In this document: positions 1-8,825 of the stretch, one piece after another
How positions within the stretch are numbered: position 1 is the first letter of the stretch
Layout of the letters: the number at the start of each line of letters is the position of its first letter
NCBI GenBank assembly: GCA_963841845.1
Contig: CAWJEG010000010.1
Coordinates: 87,719-151,718, forward strand
Source: CAVVGZ01 sp963841845
GTDB lineage: Bacteria > Chloroflexota > Anaerolineae > Anaerolineales > Anaerolineaceae
Direction: 5' to 3'
Length of the DNA stretch: 64,000 bases
Translations under genes and position numbers: made by a program
The notes under the pieces: generated by a model
Told to the model about the DNA's origin: nothing
The model's input: only the letters and a program-made list of their open reading frames with translations
Database searches by the model: none

Positions 1-14
1 TCACACAATTCCAT
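1..14 (-). CDS. gatA: Probable start of gatA (cut by window edge)
   Basis: Three bases after the gatC stop, on the same strand, an ATG opens a frame reading Met-Glu-Leu-Cys before the window ends. GatA (Asp/Glu-tRNA amidotransferase subunit A) commonly follows gatC and often begins with Met-x-Leu-Cys or similar. Only 14 bases are visible, so this is inference from neighbour order plus four residues. Confidence 0.4.
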
Positions 15-17
15 GGT

Positions 18-338
18 TTATTCCAGTTCTGTATGGGGGGTTTCCGGGACAATAATATAGCCATCCCGTGATTGGGGCACCTGTTGAAGGATATTTGCAG
101 CTTTACCGGAAGGCTGGCATTCATCAGGACGGATTCCCGGCGATATATCCGGTGTATACGTGATCCCATGGGTGGTCAGGAGGATCTCTTCATCAATTGA
201 CACAGCAGCCATCTCTTTAATAATGTTGATCTGTTTGTTCATTTCACGGAGCAGGTAATCCGCCTCCTCTGTGCTTAATTCAAACGCTGCCAGGTCTACC
301 AGGTGATTGAAGGTCTCTTTGTCTATGCTTTCGTTCAT
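18..338 (-). CDS. gatC: Asp-tRNA(Asn)/Glu-tRNA(Gln) amidotransferase subunit C
   Basis: GatC is the small belt subunit of the GatCAB amidotransferase, which converts misacylated Glu-tRNA(Gln) or Asp-tRNA(Asn) to the amidated form in the cytoplasm. The protein is about 106 residues, normal for the family. The N-terminal helix pattern LVDLAAFELSTEEADYL and the C-terminal GYIIVPETPHTE match the family layout. The open frame extends 20 codons further upstream, but the family begins near this Met; an alternative ATG lies at 347. No strong Shine-Dalgarno is visible. A probable gatA begins three bases downstream. Product assignment is firm; the exact start is not. Confidence 0.85.
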   Translation of the reverse strand: MNESIDKETFNHLVDLAAFELSTEEADYLLREMNKQINIIKEMAAVSIDEEILLTTHGITYTPDISPGIRPDECQPSGKAANILQQVPQSRDGYIIVPETPHTELE

Positions 339-501
339 TTTTCCCATCCCTGTATAATCAATTTTTCGCTCCCATATAAACCAAATACCAGCAGTCAACC
401 CGTTACCAAAAGGTTAATAATCCCACATCTATTTTCCTGTAATTTCATACGTTAAATGAGAGGACTCACCCTGCAACAGCAGGGGGCACAGTCCAACTGT
501 C

Positions 502-529
502 AGTATATCGGAGATTTTTCAACTGTCAA
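502..529 (-). promoter_or_regulatory. Sigma-70-type promoter of gatC
   Basis: On the minus strand, TTGACA (529-524) is followed after 16 bp by TATACT (507-502). Transcription would begin near 494, leaving a leader of about 155 nt. The leader contains a short perfect hairpin (469-484, stem CCCTGC/GCAGGG, loop of 4). I see no recognisable riboswitch or T-box in it. Confidence 0.6.
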
Positions 530-562
530 GAAAAAATCATTCCCAAGGCAGGGTAGAAAGGA

Positions 563-613
563 TTGACAAAAACACACATCAGATTGTAAAATATAATTCG
601 ATATTATTCGAAT
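563..613 (+). promoter_or_regulatory. Promoter and likely ArsR operator
   Basis: TTGACA (563-568) and TAAAAT (587-592) are spaced by 18 bp. A second TATAAT overlaps at 592-597. Just downstream, ATTCGA occurs twice ten bases apart (596-601 and 606-611), the second copy being part of the palindrome ATTCGAAT (606-613). ArsR-family repressors usually bind AT-rich palindromes overlapping their own promoter, so autoregulation by the following gene is the natural reading. Confidence 0.6.
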
Positions 614-632
614 TAGTTATATAGAGGTCACT

Positions 633-1205
633 ATGAATATTGAAGAGTCCAATCAAGAACTACTCCTTTTCTTCAAAGCCTTATCAGACGCCAACCGATT
701 GAAAATTATCGGGTTGTTAGCACAGCAGGAATTAAGTGTGGAACAAATGGCGGAAATGCTCCAACTTAAGCCATCCACAGTCTCTCATCATTTGGGTAAA
801 CTCAGCAATGCGGGCCTGGTAAGCGCCCATCCCGACAGTTATTACAATATCTATCGTCTGGAGGGTAGTGTCCTGGAATCTATGGCCAAACGATTGATTA
901 TTAAAGAGAACCTGCCAGCAATAGCGCTGGATGTGGATATGGATGCCTATGACCGTAAAGTGATTAAAACCTACAGCCTGGCGGATGGAAGCCTGAAAAC
1001 CATCCCTCTTCAGCAAAAAAAGCTGCAGGCTGTCTTAAAATATGTGGTCAAAGCTTTCGAAATGGACAAACGCTACACTGAAAAACAGGTCAATGAGATC
1101 CTGTCCCGCTATAACGAGGATTATGCCCTGCTGCGGCGCGAACTGGTCGAGTTTGGTTTGATGGAGCGCCAGGGCGGCGGCGGGGAATACTGGCGTAAGG
1201 AATAA
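633..1205 (+). CDS. ArsR-type winged-helix regulator with DUF2087 domain
   Basis: A 190-residue two-domain cytoplasmic regulator. Residues ~10-90 are an ArsR winged helix (LSDANRLKIIGLL, then the recognition region LKPSTVSHHLGKL). Residues ~115-190 are DUF2087, with the typical ending LVEFGLMERQ followed by EYWR. The usual ArsR metal-binding cysteines are absent (there is no Cys in the protein), so it probably does not sense a metal through the classical site. The start is supported by GAGG five bases upstream. A promoter with a repeated ATTCGA motif lies in front, suggesting autorepression. The ligand is unknown. Confidence 0.85.
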   Translation: MNIEESNQELLLFFKALSDANRLKIIGLLAQQELSVEQMAEMLQLKPSTVSHHLGKLSNAGLVSAHPDSYYNIYRLEGSVLESMAKRLIIKENLPAIALDVDMDAYDRKVIKTYSLADGSLKTIPLQQKKLQAVLKYVVKAFEMDKRYTEKQVNEILSRYNEDYALLRRELVEFGLMERQGGGGEYWRKE

Positions 1206-1263
1206 AGCGGAAAGCGATAGCGGAAGGACTGCCATCAAGAACACAAATCGGGTATTAAAAGAG

Positions 1264-1299
1264 GCCGGCCCGATGATGAAATCCAATCACCAGGCCGGC
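1264..1299. terminator. Hairpin between convergent genes
   Basis: GCCGGCC (1264-1270) can pair with GGCCGGC (1293-1299). On the minus strand the stem is followed by CTCTTTTAA, which suits termination of the serpin transcript. The plus-strand side has no clear T run. The hairpin lies between the ArsR gene and the serpin, which are convergent. Confidence 0.45.
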
Positions 1300-1324
1300 T
1301 GATAATTTGGCAGAATGGCCCGTG

Positions 1325-2632
1325 TCACTGGTCCAGGGATGCTACCCGCCCCATGAACAGTACCGTACCAGTGGTGGAATCCCTGATCATAAATACAAAG
1401 GGCCGGTCAACGCGCATCTCGACTGCATCCTGCTGGGGCGGCAGCGACTTCAGGCCTACAATGGCAGCTGTGGCAGCCGCAGCTTCGGTCCCTGCTTCAT
1501 CCACATCCACAAAGGCCTTATGCACAACATCCTGCAGATATAAATCTTTTGTCCCGTCCATACCGGAAAAATCAGCATCCATGCTGAATGCCCGGGGCAT
1601 GCCCATATCCGCAAGGGTTTTTGCCAGCATAAGGTCATGTTCGAGATGGAACCTGGGAAGGCGCAGGTCAATTTGATTGGTACCCATGTTGCCGATGATC
1701 TCCGAGAGCAATTCTGGCGTGAAGGACTCCTCAAACTGCTCCAACCCTCCCCTGGCAGGCAGAAGGATGAGCATCGAAAGGCTGCTGTCCTGATAGGGCA
1801 GTGTCACCGCCTGGAAATTATCCCCGGCAGCATAGAGAAAACTCCCTTTTTGATGCATCATCTCCGCTTTCTCCGTACCCCCCGCCAGCGGATAAAAATC
1901 CTCCTCAACCGTATCCGATTCCTTGAATGGAAGCACCCAGGAACCATCGAAGTAAATGGCATTCACCAGGACAAGGCGGGTCAGGGAATTGATGACCCCC
2001 TGCGGGACCAGATCCTGAATCTTTTTCATCGTTTCATCGCTCACCCAGTCGTTGATGTTTTTACGGCTTTTTTCCGGATTGGCTGAAAAATCCTCGGTAC
2101 GAAGTCCAGCGCCATAGTTTTCGGCAAGGATATCCAGAAATTCTGAGCGAAAGTTGTATCCCTGCTGACCCCACAACGAATTCACCAGGTTCAACTGGAA
2201 CTTAGAATCATCTTTTTGGGTTTCTGTATCTGTACTACGAACAAGCGCCAGATCAAGGGCATTCATGGCCGGATGAAGCCTGGCCTGGTCAAGGGAAAAG
2301 TGCATGGTTTCGGCCATCTCTGTACCGGTTTGTCCAGCTGCTCCTGCATAGGTCATCGCCAGTGCAACCGAGATACTGTACGGGGAATAAAACAAGTTTT
2401 CTTCCTGGTTGTGTAATTGCCGGTACAAATCCAATGCAAAAGCAGTATTGTCTGCGGCGAGTGTTTCGATATCACCGGTTTCGGTTTGGGGGATCAATAC
2501 CCGTTCTTTATCAGATTGGAGCACACCATCAGAACTCATCATACCTCCGCTTGCCTGATCCGACCCATCACATCCCGCCAGGCTGATCATGACCAACAAG
2601 ATGATCCCGATAATGAATGTTTTTATATGCAC
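1325..2632 (-). CDS. Lipoprotein serpin (serine protease inhibitor)
   Basis: A ~435-residue serpin tethered outside the cell. The N-terminus has a hydrophobic stretch ending in the lipobox SLAGC, so the mature protein should be lipidated on Cys. The full serpin fold follows; the C-terminal signature reads VDRPFVFMIRDSTTGTVLFM. The hinge EAGTEAAAATAA of the reactive-centre loop has the small residues needed for loop insertion, so this should be an active inhibitor. Counting P17 to P1 as in alpha-1-antitrypsin puts Lys at P1 and Ser at P1', predicting a trypsin-like target. A strong AGGAGG precedes two tandem GTG codons at 2635 and 2632; I prefer the second on spacing. No protease gene is adjacent. 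Confidence 0.92.
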   Translation of the reverse strand: MHIKTFIIGIILLVMISLAGCDGSDQASGGMMSSDGVLQSDKERVLIPQTETGDIETLAADNTAFALDLYRQLHNQEENLFYSPYSISVALAMTYAGAAGQTGTEMAETMHFSLDQARLHPAMNALDLALVRSTDTETQKDDSKFQLNLVNSLWGQQGYNFRSEFLDILAENYGAGLRTEDFSANPEKSRKNINDWVSDETMKKIQDLVPQGVINSLTRLVLVNAIYFDGSWVLPFKESDTVEEDFYPLAGGTEKAEMMHQKGSFLYAAGDNFQAVTLPYQDSSLSMLILLPARGGLEQFEESFTPELLSEIIGNMGTNQIDLRLPRFHLEHDLMLAKTLADMGMPRAFSMDADFSGMDGTKDLYLQDVVHKAFVDVDEAGTEAAAATAAIVGLKSLPPQQDAVEMRVDRPFVFMIRDSTTGTVLFMGRVASLDQ

Positions 2633-2746
2633 CACTCACCTCCTGTTTTTGGTTAGACGGTGAAACGGCGGGATATGTTCCATCCAATTATCTCATCCCA
2701 GCTCGGGCAACGTTATCAGGGAGTTCTTCCTTTGAAAGGCGGGGTT

Positions 2747-3886
2747 TTACTCGATGACGATCATTTCGTGGGTTGCCTGGTTGAAGACATCCCCGCCATC
2801 CTGCGTGACCCTGACAACATCTTCCACCCGGATGCGCATATCTTCTTTAACCATGACACTCGGTTCAACAGTGAAAACCATGTTTTCCACAAGGGGGATA
2901 TCATATCCAACATTGAGGTAGGGATATTCGTGGACATCCACACCAATCGAATGACCTAATCGATGGAAGAATTCCCAGGTGTACCCGCCTTCTTTGATCA
3001 CATCGCGGGCAATCCTGTCCAATCCCACGGCGGTAATCTTCCCGGATTTCATTTGTTCAACAGCAGTTCTCTGGGCAGCCATGACAAGCCGGTGAACATT
3101 TTGCCATTTTTGAGGCGGTTCACCAATATAAATTGTCCGCCCAAAATCCGAGGCGTACCCTTTATATTTCATTCCAAAATCAAATGCCAGGTTGCAGCCG
3201 TGACGGATTACATTCAATCCGGAACCGCCCGAATTTACAACTCCCGGTCCTTCCAGCATGACATCGGTGGGGAAGGACATATAATCAGCCCCTTTAACTT
3301 TCGCCAGGTAATCAATTTCCTGCGCCACGTCCAGTTCCGTCATCCCGGTCTTGATCTTTTTTACAACCTCAAGGAAGATTTCATCCGTCAGCAGCGAAGC
3401 CTGGCGCATGATTTCAATTTCCTCCGGCTCCTTGATCATGCGCATTTCACAGGTAAACAGCTCTGTACAAACACTGCGCAGCCCGGAAGATGCTTTCTGG
3501 AAATTCATCACCGTTTTAGCCATGGCCAGCTTTGGAAATGCCATTACTGCTTTTGATATATTGAATTTTTCAAGGATATTGCAGGCATACTCCTGGTAAT
3601 CCAGACCCTCATCCACCACCTGGACAGCGGTGATATAGGGTTTGTCCTGGGTTTGCCCCCAGGCAAACTCGCGGATCATCCAGGGTGCAAAATACACTGC
3701 TTCGCTCTGAGTAACCAATACGCCATCCAGCCAGTCACCAGACCGGTGATGATGTGTCTGGTTGGGAGGGACAACTGCGATCCCGGTCAGGTATTGAAGA
3801 TCCCCTGAAGGGGTCAGGTAAAGTGCATCAATATTGTTCGCGGTCATTAAAGCCCTGGCTTTTTGCAGGCGATTGGAATAATCCAT
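2747..3886 (-). CDS. M24-family metallopeptidase (Xaa-Pro dipeptidase/aminopeptidase P type)
   Basis: About 379 residues: a creatinase-like N-terminal domain and a C-terminal pita-bread catalytic domain. The five metal ligands are visible in order: two Asp in LAFDFGMKYKGYASDFGRT, His in GHSIGVDVHEYP, Glu in FTVEPSV and Glu in RVEDVV. The enzyme should cleave Xaa-Pro bonds in the cytoplasm. The start at 3886 is fixed by GGAGG five bases upstream; two earlier in-frame ATGs lack a ribosome site. It is the last gene of the peptide-importer operon (dppC ends 66 bases upstream), which suggests it digests imported proline-containing peptides. Exact substrate is not determined. Confidence 0.88.
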   Translation of the reverse strand: MDYSNRLQKARALMTANNIDALYLTPSGDLQYLTGIAVVPPNQTHHHRSGDWLDGVLVTQSEAVYFAPWMIREFAWGQTQDKPYITAVQVVDEGLDYQEYACNILEKFNISKAVMAFPKLAMAKTVMNFQKASSGLRSVCTELFTCEMRMIKEPEEIEIMRQASLLTDEIFLEVVKKIKTGMTELDVAQEIDYLAKVKGADYMSFPTDVMLEGPGVVNSGGSGLNVIRHGCNLAFDFGMKYKGYASDFGRTIYIGEPPQKWQNVHRLVMAAQRTAVEQMKSGKITAVGLDRIARDVIKEGGYTWEFFHRLGHSIGVDVHEYPYLNVGYDIPLVENMVFTVEPSVMVKEDMRIRVEDVVRVTQDGGDVFNQATHEMIVIE

Positions 3887-3951
3887 GATATCCTCCATGA
3901 TTGAATAAACTTTCAAGTGAAATTAGTGGTAAAGTATTTTCCCGGTGGAAA

Positions 3952-4812
3952 CTAAAATTCCCGTCTCAGTTTTGGATCAAGATAATCGCGGATGCCATCC
4001 CCGATGAAATTGGCACCCATCGCCATGGTCAATATGGCGAGTCCCGGCCAGACCGTCACCCACCAGTACACAAAGTTTTGAATCCCGTCTGCAACCATGG
4101 CGCCCCATTCCGGGATTGGCGGGGGAGACCCCAATCCCAGGAAACTGAGCCCGGAGAAATTCAGGATGGCATTACCCACATCCAAAGTCGCCATGACCAG
4201 GACGGATCCGATTGTGTTTGGCAAAATCTCACTGGATAGAATACGCAAGGGGGACGTTCCGAGGGCTTTAGAGGCAAGGACGTATTCATTTTCCTTAACC
4301 GTGATCACCACACTGCGCATCACACGTGCATACATCGGCCAGGATACAATGACCAGCGCCAGGAGGGTGTTGTAAAGACTTGGACCGAGGGCTGCGGTTA
4401 TGGTCATTGCCAGAATAATTGCCGGGAATGACAACACCATTTCCGATATTCTCATCATGGAATTATCGACCACATCGCCAAAATAACCGGCTATTCCCCC
4501 ATAAATCGATCCAATAATGGAGGACAAAATAACTGTTACAAACCCTGCAAAAATAGAGATGCGGCTTCCTACAACCACCCGGCTGAAAATGTCCCTGCCG
4601 AATTCATCCGTACCGAACCAATAGGTGCTGCTGGGCGGTTCAAATCGATGGAGCATATTCTGGTCGATCGGACCATAAGGGATAATCTGAAAAGCAAATA
4701 TTGCCACAAGAATCCAACCCAGGCAAATCGTGATGCCAACTGCAAACAGTAAATTGGTGCGGTACAACCTGGCAATTTTCTTAAGTGGCCTTATTGAAAG
4801 TGCAGCCTTCAT
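3952..4812 (-). CDS. dppC: Peptide/nickel-type ABC transporter permease, DppC-like
   Basis: A 286-residue inner-membrane permease. An OppC-type N-terminal segment and first membrane helix are followed by a five-helix BPD_transp_1 domain. The EAA loop that contacts the ATPase is visible at ASKALGTSPLRILSSEILPN. The start ATG overlaps the dppB stop by one base (TAATG), so the two are translationally coupled. It forms the channel with DppB and is powered by DppD/DppF. Family members carry oligopeptides, dipeptides or nickel complexes; the M24 peptidase behind it favours peptides. Confidence 0.9.
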   Translation of the reverse strand: MKAALSIRPLKKIARLYRTNLLFAVGITICLGWILVAIFAFQIIPYGPIDQNMLHRFEPPSSTYWFGTDEFGRDIFSRVVVGSRISIFAGFVTVILSSIIGSIYGGIAGYFGDVVDNSMMRISEMVLSFPAIILAMTITAALGPSLYNTLLALVIVSWPMYARVMRSVVITVKENEYVLASKALGTSPLRILSSEILPNTIGSVLVMATLDVGNAILNFSGLSFLGLGSPPPIPEWGAMVADGIQNFVYWWVTVWPGLAILTMAMGANFIGDGIRDYLDPKLRREF

Positions 4813-5831
4813 TATTTATACCTCACGCGCGGATCAACAACACCATAGGATATATCCACCAATAAATTTATCAAAACATAATTAAATGCAATCAATAAAG
4901 CGACGGCGGTTATGGAGGGAAAATCCAAATTTGTAACGGACTGGTATGCATATTGTCCAATCCCTGGCCAGGCAAATATGGTCTCCGCCAGTACCATACC
5001 GCCCAACAGATTGCCCAAACCCAGGCCAATCACGGTCAAAACCGGGATCAATCCATTCCCCAAAGCATGTCGCATCATAATATACGATCCGGGCAGTCCC
5101 TTCGCTTTGGCGGTTTTTATGTAATCTGCGGAAAGGACTTCCAAAAGACTGGACCGGCATGTCCTGGCAATCAGGCCCATTGAAAACGCCGCCAGCACGA
5201 CGGCCGGTAAAATGAGATGCCTGAAGGCATCAATGAAAACAACCCAGTTACTTTCCAGGGCTGAATCGACCAGGAATAAACCGGTGACGTGAGTCGGGGC
5301 AGTTAAGCCAGAGGACAGACGTCCCGGGCCAGGCAGCCAGTCTAATTTGTAATAAAAAATATACAGGGCTACCAGTGCCAACCAGAATAAGGGAACCGAT
5401 ACACCGGTAACCGATACTGCTCTTAAAGCCTGATCTGTCTTGGAATTCCTTTTGGCTGCGGATACAACGCCAAAAAGGACCCCAAAAAACGACGCAATGA
5501 CCATCGCAAAAATACCAAGCTCGTATGTGGCAGGTAAATAGCGCATGATATCATCCATTACAGGCTGGGAGGTGCGGATGGAGATCCCCAGATCGCCCTG
5601 AAGGAGATTTTTCATGTAGACATAATACTGAACATGGAGGGGTTGGTCCAAACCCCATTTCTGTTTAAATGCTGCCACAATTTCCGGGTTGTTCAGGTTG
5701 CGTTGGCTCAAATGTGCCACAACCGGATCAGCGGGGACCAGGTTGGATAAGAAAAATACAATCGTAGCCACCCCAAAAAGGAGGATTACCAGGAATATTA
5801 ACCTCTGTGATACAAATTTAAGAAACGCCAA
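4812..5831 (-). CDS. dppB: Peptide/nickel-type ABC transporter permease, DppB-like
   Basis: A 339-residue membrane permease with the DppB/OppB layout: an N-terminal helix, a long periplasm-facing loop, then five helices. The EAA loop reads KTAKAKGLPGSYIMMRHALG. Translation probably begins at a TTG (5831) with AGGGAG eight bases upstream. It overlaps dppC by one base. A strong hairpin lies between this gene and the binding-protein gene upstream, a place where differential mRNA stability is often set. Confidence 0.9.
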   Translation of the reverse strand: MAFLKFVSQRLIFLVILLFGVATIVFFLSNLVPADPVVAHLSQRNLNNPEIVAAFKQKWGLDQPLHVQYYVYMKNLLQGDLGISIRTSQPVMDDIMRYLPATYELGIFAMVIASFFGVLFGVVSAAKRNSKTDQALRAVSVTGVSVPLFWLALVALYIFYYKLDWLPGPGRLSSGLTAPTHVTGLFLVDSALESNWVVFIDAFRHLILPAVVLAAFSMGLIARTCRSSLLEVLSADYIKTAKAKGLPGSYIMMRHALGNGLIPVLTVIGLGLGNLLGGMVLAETIFAWPGIGQYAYQSVTNLDFPSITAVALLIAFNYVLINLLVDISYGVVDPRVRYK

Positions 5832-5950
5832 CGGCTTATCTCCCTTAATAAATGCCAGAAAGTCAAAAAAGCAGAAAAAAAATCCTACTACAAAATAAAT
5901 CTCGTTCCCATTCCAACCGAATAATAAATAATATGATTGCAGATTGATAT

Positions 5951-5980
5951 CAGGGTAAGGGGTAGTAACCCCTTACCCTG
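5951..5980 (-). promoter_or_regulatory. Intercistronic hairpin after the binding-protein gene
   Basis: A perfect 12-bp stem (5951-5962 with 5969-5980) closes a 6-nt loop, 27 bases past the binding-protein stop and about 120 bases before dppB. It is not followed by a T run on the minus strand, so it looks more like a transcript-stabilising or processing hairpin, or a partial terminator, than a full terminator. Such hairpins commonly let the binding protein be made in excess over the membrane subunits. Confidence 0.6.
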
Positions 5981-6007
5981 ATTGTTAAAAATATACTTGC
6001 GAGAAAT

Positions 6008-7724
6008 TTACTCCCAATATATCCGGCGTAAATCAGTTCGATAAGCGTCGGTGTGTTCGGTTCCCTTCAAGCCAGTTTTGGCTGCAATCCACCTGGGGAA
6101 TTGAGCCAGGGGGATAAAGGGGCTGTCGGTTGACATAATCGTCTGGATCTCTTCCAGCAGCTCAGCGCGCTTGGTTTGATCAATCTCAACGATCGCTTGC
6201 TGCCCGAGTTCCGCAAGGGTCGGGTTCATTTCAACCGTCCATTTGGCGCGATTGCCGACATATTCACCGGGCAGGAAGGCCAGCTGGTTATTGGAATCGA
6301 TGTAATCAGGGCCCCAGGCATTAATAGCAAAGTTCCATTCACCGGCACGGTAGGCTGTATAACCAACGGTGGAATCGGTGGTCTTGATTTCTATGTTGAT
6401 GCCTACCTGCTTCAAATCTTCCTGGACTTTTTGCGCCAGGCTGACCCATTTGATACCTTCGGTGGAGTTTGTAATGGTCTGCAATTCCGTATCAAATCCA
6501 TCCGGATATCCGGCAGCAGCCAGCAACTCTTTTGCCTTATCCAGATCGGTGAAGTTTTCATCCAGGGCGGGCAGAGCACCTACGAAACCAACCTGGATCA
6601 TGGCGGGCGTGGTGATCGTCCCTTCACCAATCAGAGCATGGATCCCTTTATAGTCAAGAGCGTAGCGGATCGCATTCTGAACATCCTTGTTGGATAATGG
6701 ACCACCGATGGCTGGATCCTGGTTTACCATCAGGAACATCTGTGAAAGGGTTTTAAATTGCGAGATGACCACATCGGGTTCGCTTTCAAGCTGTTTGATC
6801 TGGTCAACATTCAGGCTGGCAGCCATATCAATATCACCCTTCGCCATGGTCAGCATCTGGGTGTTCGAGTCCGGCATATCCTTGAGGATGACTTTATCAA
6901 CCATGGCTGGTTTGCCCCAGTAGTTTGGATTCTTTACCAGCACTACTTCGGAGTCCGGGGTATAGCTCTCCAGGATAAATGGCCCGGAGCCTTCAGAGTG
7001 GTAATCCAGCCAGGTATTGGCTGTGTCTGCAGTGGCTGCAGTCTCGTCGGCAACACCACCATGCATTTTCACGGTCTCACTGTCCAGAATCGCAAATGGC
7101 TGGCTGGTCAGTTTAAAGAGGAAGGCGCCGTCACCCTTGGAAAGATTGACCACAACTGTGTAATCGTCCGGGGTATCGATGCTGGCAATATCCGCAAGCA
7201 GGAAAGATGGATTCCCTTTAAGGTTTTTCGCTCTCTCAAAACTCCATTTAACATCCTTAGAAGTTAACGGATTCCCGCTGGTGAAGGTAATGCCCTCGTG
7301 CAGTTTGAATGTATACTGCGTGCCATCAGCTGAGATTTCCCAGGAATCGGCAGCTCCAGGTTTCGGGTTCGTGATATCCCCTTCAAACAGGATCAGAGCT
7401 GTCATAAACAGCATTGAGGACTATTGGGGAGTTCATCTCGTAGGTCCTGGCCGGGTCAAAAGTGCTGTAATCCGGGTCCAGACCGATGACAACCTGGGTT
7501 GGTGCAGCAGCCTCTACAGGGGCTGGAGCTTCGGTAGCAACTTCTGCAGCTGCTGGTGGTTCGGTTGGGGCGGCCTCCTCAGCTGCCGGTGGTTCGGTTG
7601 GGGCGACTTCCTCAGCTGCCGGTGGTGTGGCTATCGGTTGAGAAACCTGGGGCGCACAGGCTGCCAGTACCAGGGAGATAACAATTAGAAGAGTAAATAT
7701 TTGGAACCACTTCAAACTTTTCAT
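6008..7724 (-). CDS. Peptide ABC transporter substrate-binding lipoprotein (one frameshift)
   Basis: An SBP_bac_5 binding protein of about 571 residues once a frame change is allowed. Residues 1-23 are a lipoprotein signal with lipobox LAAC. A repetitive Ala/Pro/Glu linker (AAEEVAPTEPP units) follows, then the binding domain. The N-terminal reading frame runs from 7724 to 7383, the C-terminal one from about 7414 to 6008. They join near 7397, where one extra base separates NAVYDS from LILFEGD. The start at 7724 has GGAGG five bases upstream. It should capture peptides for DppBCDF. The frameshift is either a sequencing error or a recent mutation; the rest of both frames is undamaged. Confidence 0.88.
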
Positions 7725-7768
7725 TTCTTCCTCCGTAGTTAATTAAAGAATTATCCGGGAAAACCTGT

Positions 7769-7792
7769 ACCTAAAGGTTTCATTTTATACAA
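7769..7792 (-). promoter_or_regulatory. Possible internal promoter/operator before the binding-protein gene
   Basis: On the minus strand TATAAA (7789-7784) is followed by the 10-bp near-palindrome ACCTAAAGGT (7769-7778). The same pairing, a TTTTATACAA block with a CCTAAAGG palindrome, recurs before dppD (10096-10123). A good -35 is lacking here, so promoter activity is uncertain; the shared palindrome is the more interesting part. Confidence 0.35.
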
Positions 7793-7853
7793 TTGGTTTC
7801 ATTTATTATCATTTATCTTATACGCTTCCTCCTTTTTTATGCATTGTAAAAAA

Positions 7854-8825
7854 TTAATCATAGAGGTGGCAGGCAACAAAGTGGCCTTCTTCAATTTTCT
7901 TCAAAACAGGTTCCTCCACCGGACACCTGTTAAAAACCTTGGGGCAGCGGGTATTAAAACGACACCCGGCGGGTGGATTTATCGGGCTGGGAACATCCCC
8001 TTTCAGGATGATGCGGGTGGTCCTGGTCTCTTCGTCAACTTGAGGAAACGCCGAGAGCAAGGCTTCTGTATAGGGATGCAACGGGGTTACATACAGCTGG
8101 CTATACGTGGCAATTTCCACCATTTTTCCCAGGTACATAACCCCGACCCGGTCACTGACCTGATAGACCACGTTCAGATTATGGGAAATAAAGATATAGG
8201 TGAGGTCGAATTCTCCCTGGAGATCCTGGAGTAAATTGATTACCTGCGCCTGAACGGAAACATCGAGAGCCGACACAGGCTCATCACACACAATCAATTT
8301 TGGATTGAGAGCCAGAGCCCTGGCAACGCCAATCCTTTGTTTTTGACCGCCGGATAATTCATGGGGATACCGGTTTAAATGGTATTTGGCGATTCCCACC
8401 TTCTCTATGAGATCATTTATCCTGGTTTGGCGCTCTTCAGAATTATAAAGATTATGCACAATATATGGTTCCATCAGCGAATCGCGAATGGTTTTCCTGG
8501 GATTGAGGGTAGCGGAAGGATCCTGAAAAATGATCTGGATTTTTCGCCTCGCAATTTTCATTTCCCTGTTTGACAAGGAAGCCATATCAACACCCTCGAG
8601 AAGAATTTGACCTTCAGTTGGTTTCATCAAGCGTACGATCGTTCTTCCCAGGGTACTCTTCCCGCAGCCGCTTTCTCCCACCAGGCCAAATGTTTCACCT
8701 GCATGAACTTTAAAACTTACATCATCCACGGCTTTTACCTTAGCCCTGTCAAATGTCAGAAGCCCCTTTTCTACATCAAAATATTTCTTCAAATTCCTTA
8801 CTTCAAGCAGTACATCTTTTTCCAT
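7854..8825 (-). CDS. dppF: Peptide ABC transporter ATP-binding protein, DppF/OppF-like
   Basis: A 323-residue ATPase. Walker A is GESGCGKSTLGR, the signature motif LSGGQKQR, and Walker B LIVCDEPVSALD followed by the H-loop ISHNL. The C-terminal oligopeptide-transporter extension (GCRFNTRCP region) is present. Its ATG overlaps the dppD stop by one base (TGATG). With DppD it should form the heterodimeric motor of the peptide importer. All catalytic motifs are intact. Confidence 0.93.
   Translation of the reverse strand: MEKDVLLEVRNLKKYFDVEKGLLTFDRAKVKAVDDVSFKVHAGETFGLVGESGCGKSTLGRTIVRLMKPTEGQILLEGVDMASLSNREMKIARRKIQIIFQDPSATLNPRKTIRDSLMEPYIVHNLYNSEERQTRINDLIEKVGIAKYHLNRYPHELSGGQKQRIGVARALALNPKLIVCDEPVSALDVSVQAQVINLLQDLQGEFDLTYIFISHNLNVVYQVSDRVGVMYLGKMVEIATYSQLYVTPLHPYTEALLSAFPQVDEETRTTRIILKGDVPSPINPPAGCRFNTRCPKVFNRCPVEEPVLKKIEEGHFVACHLYD

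Noticed and set aside
1307..2656. Plus-strand frames opposite the serpin
   Set aside because: The serpin frame is complete with lipobox, hinge and signature; the opposite frames have no ribosome sites.
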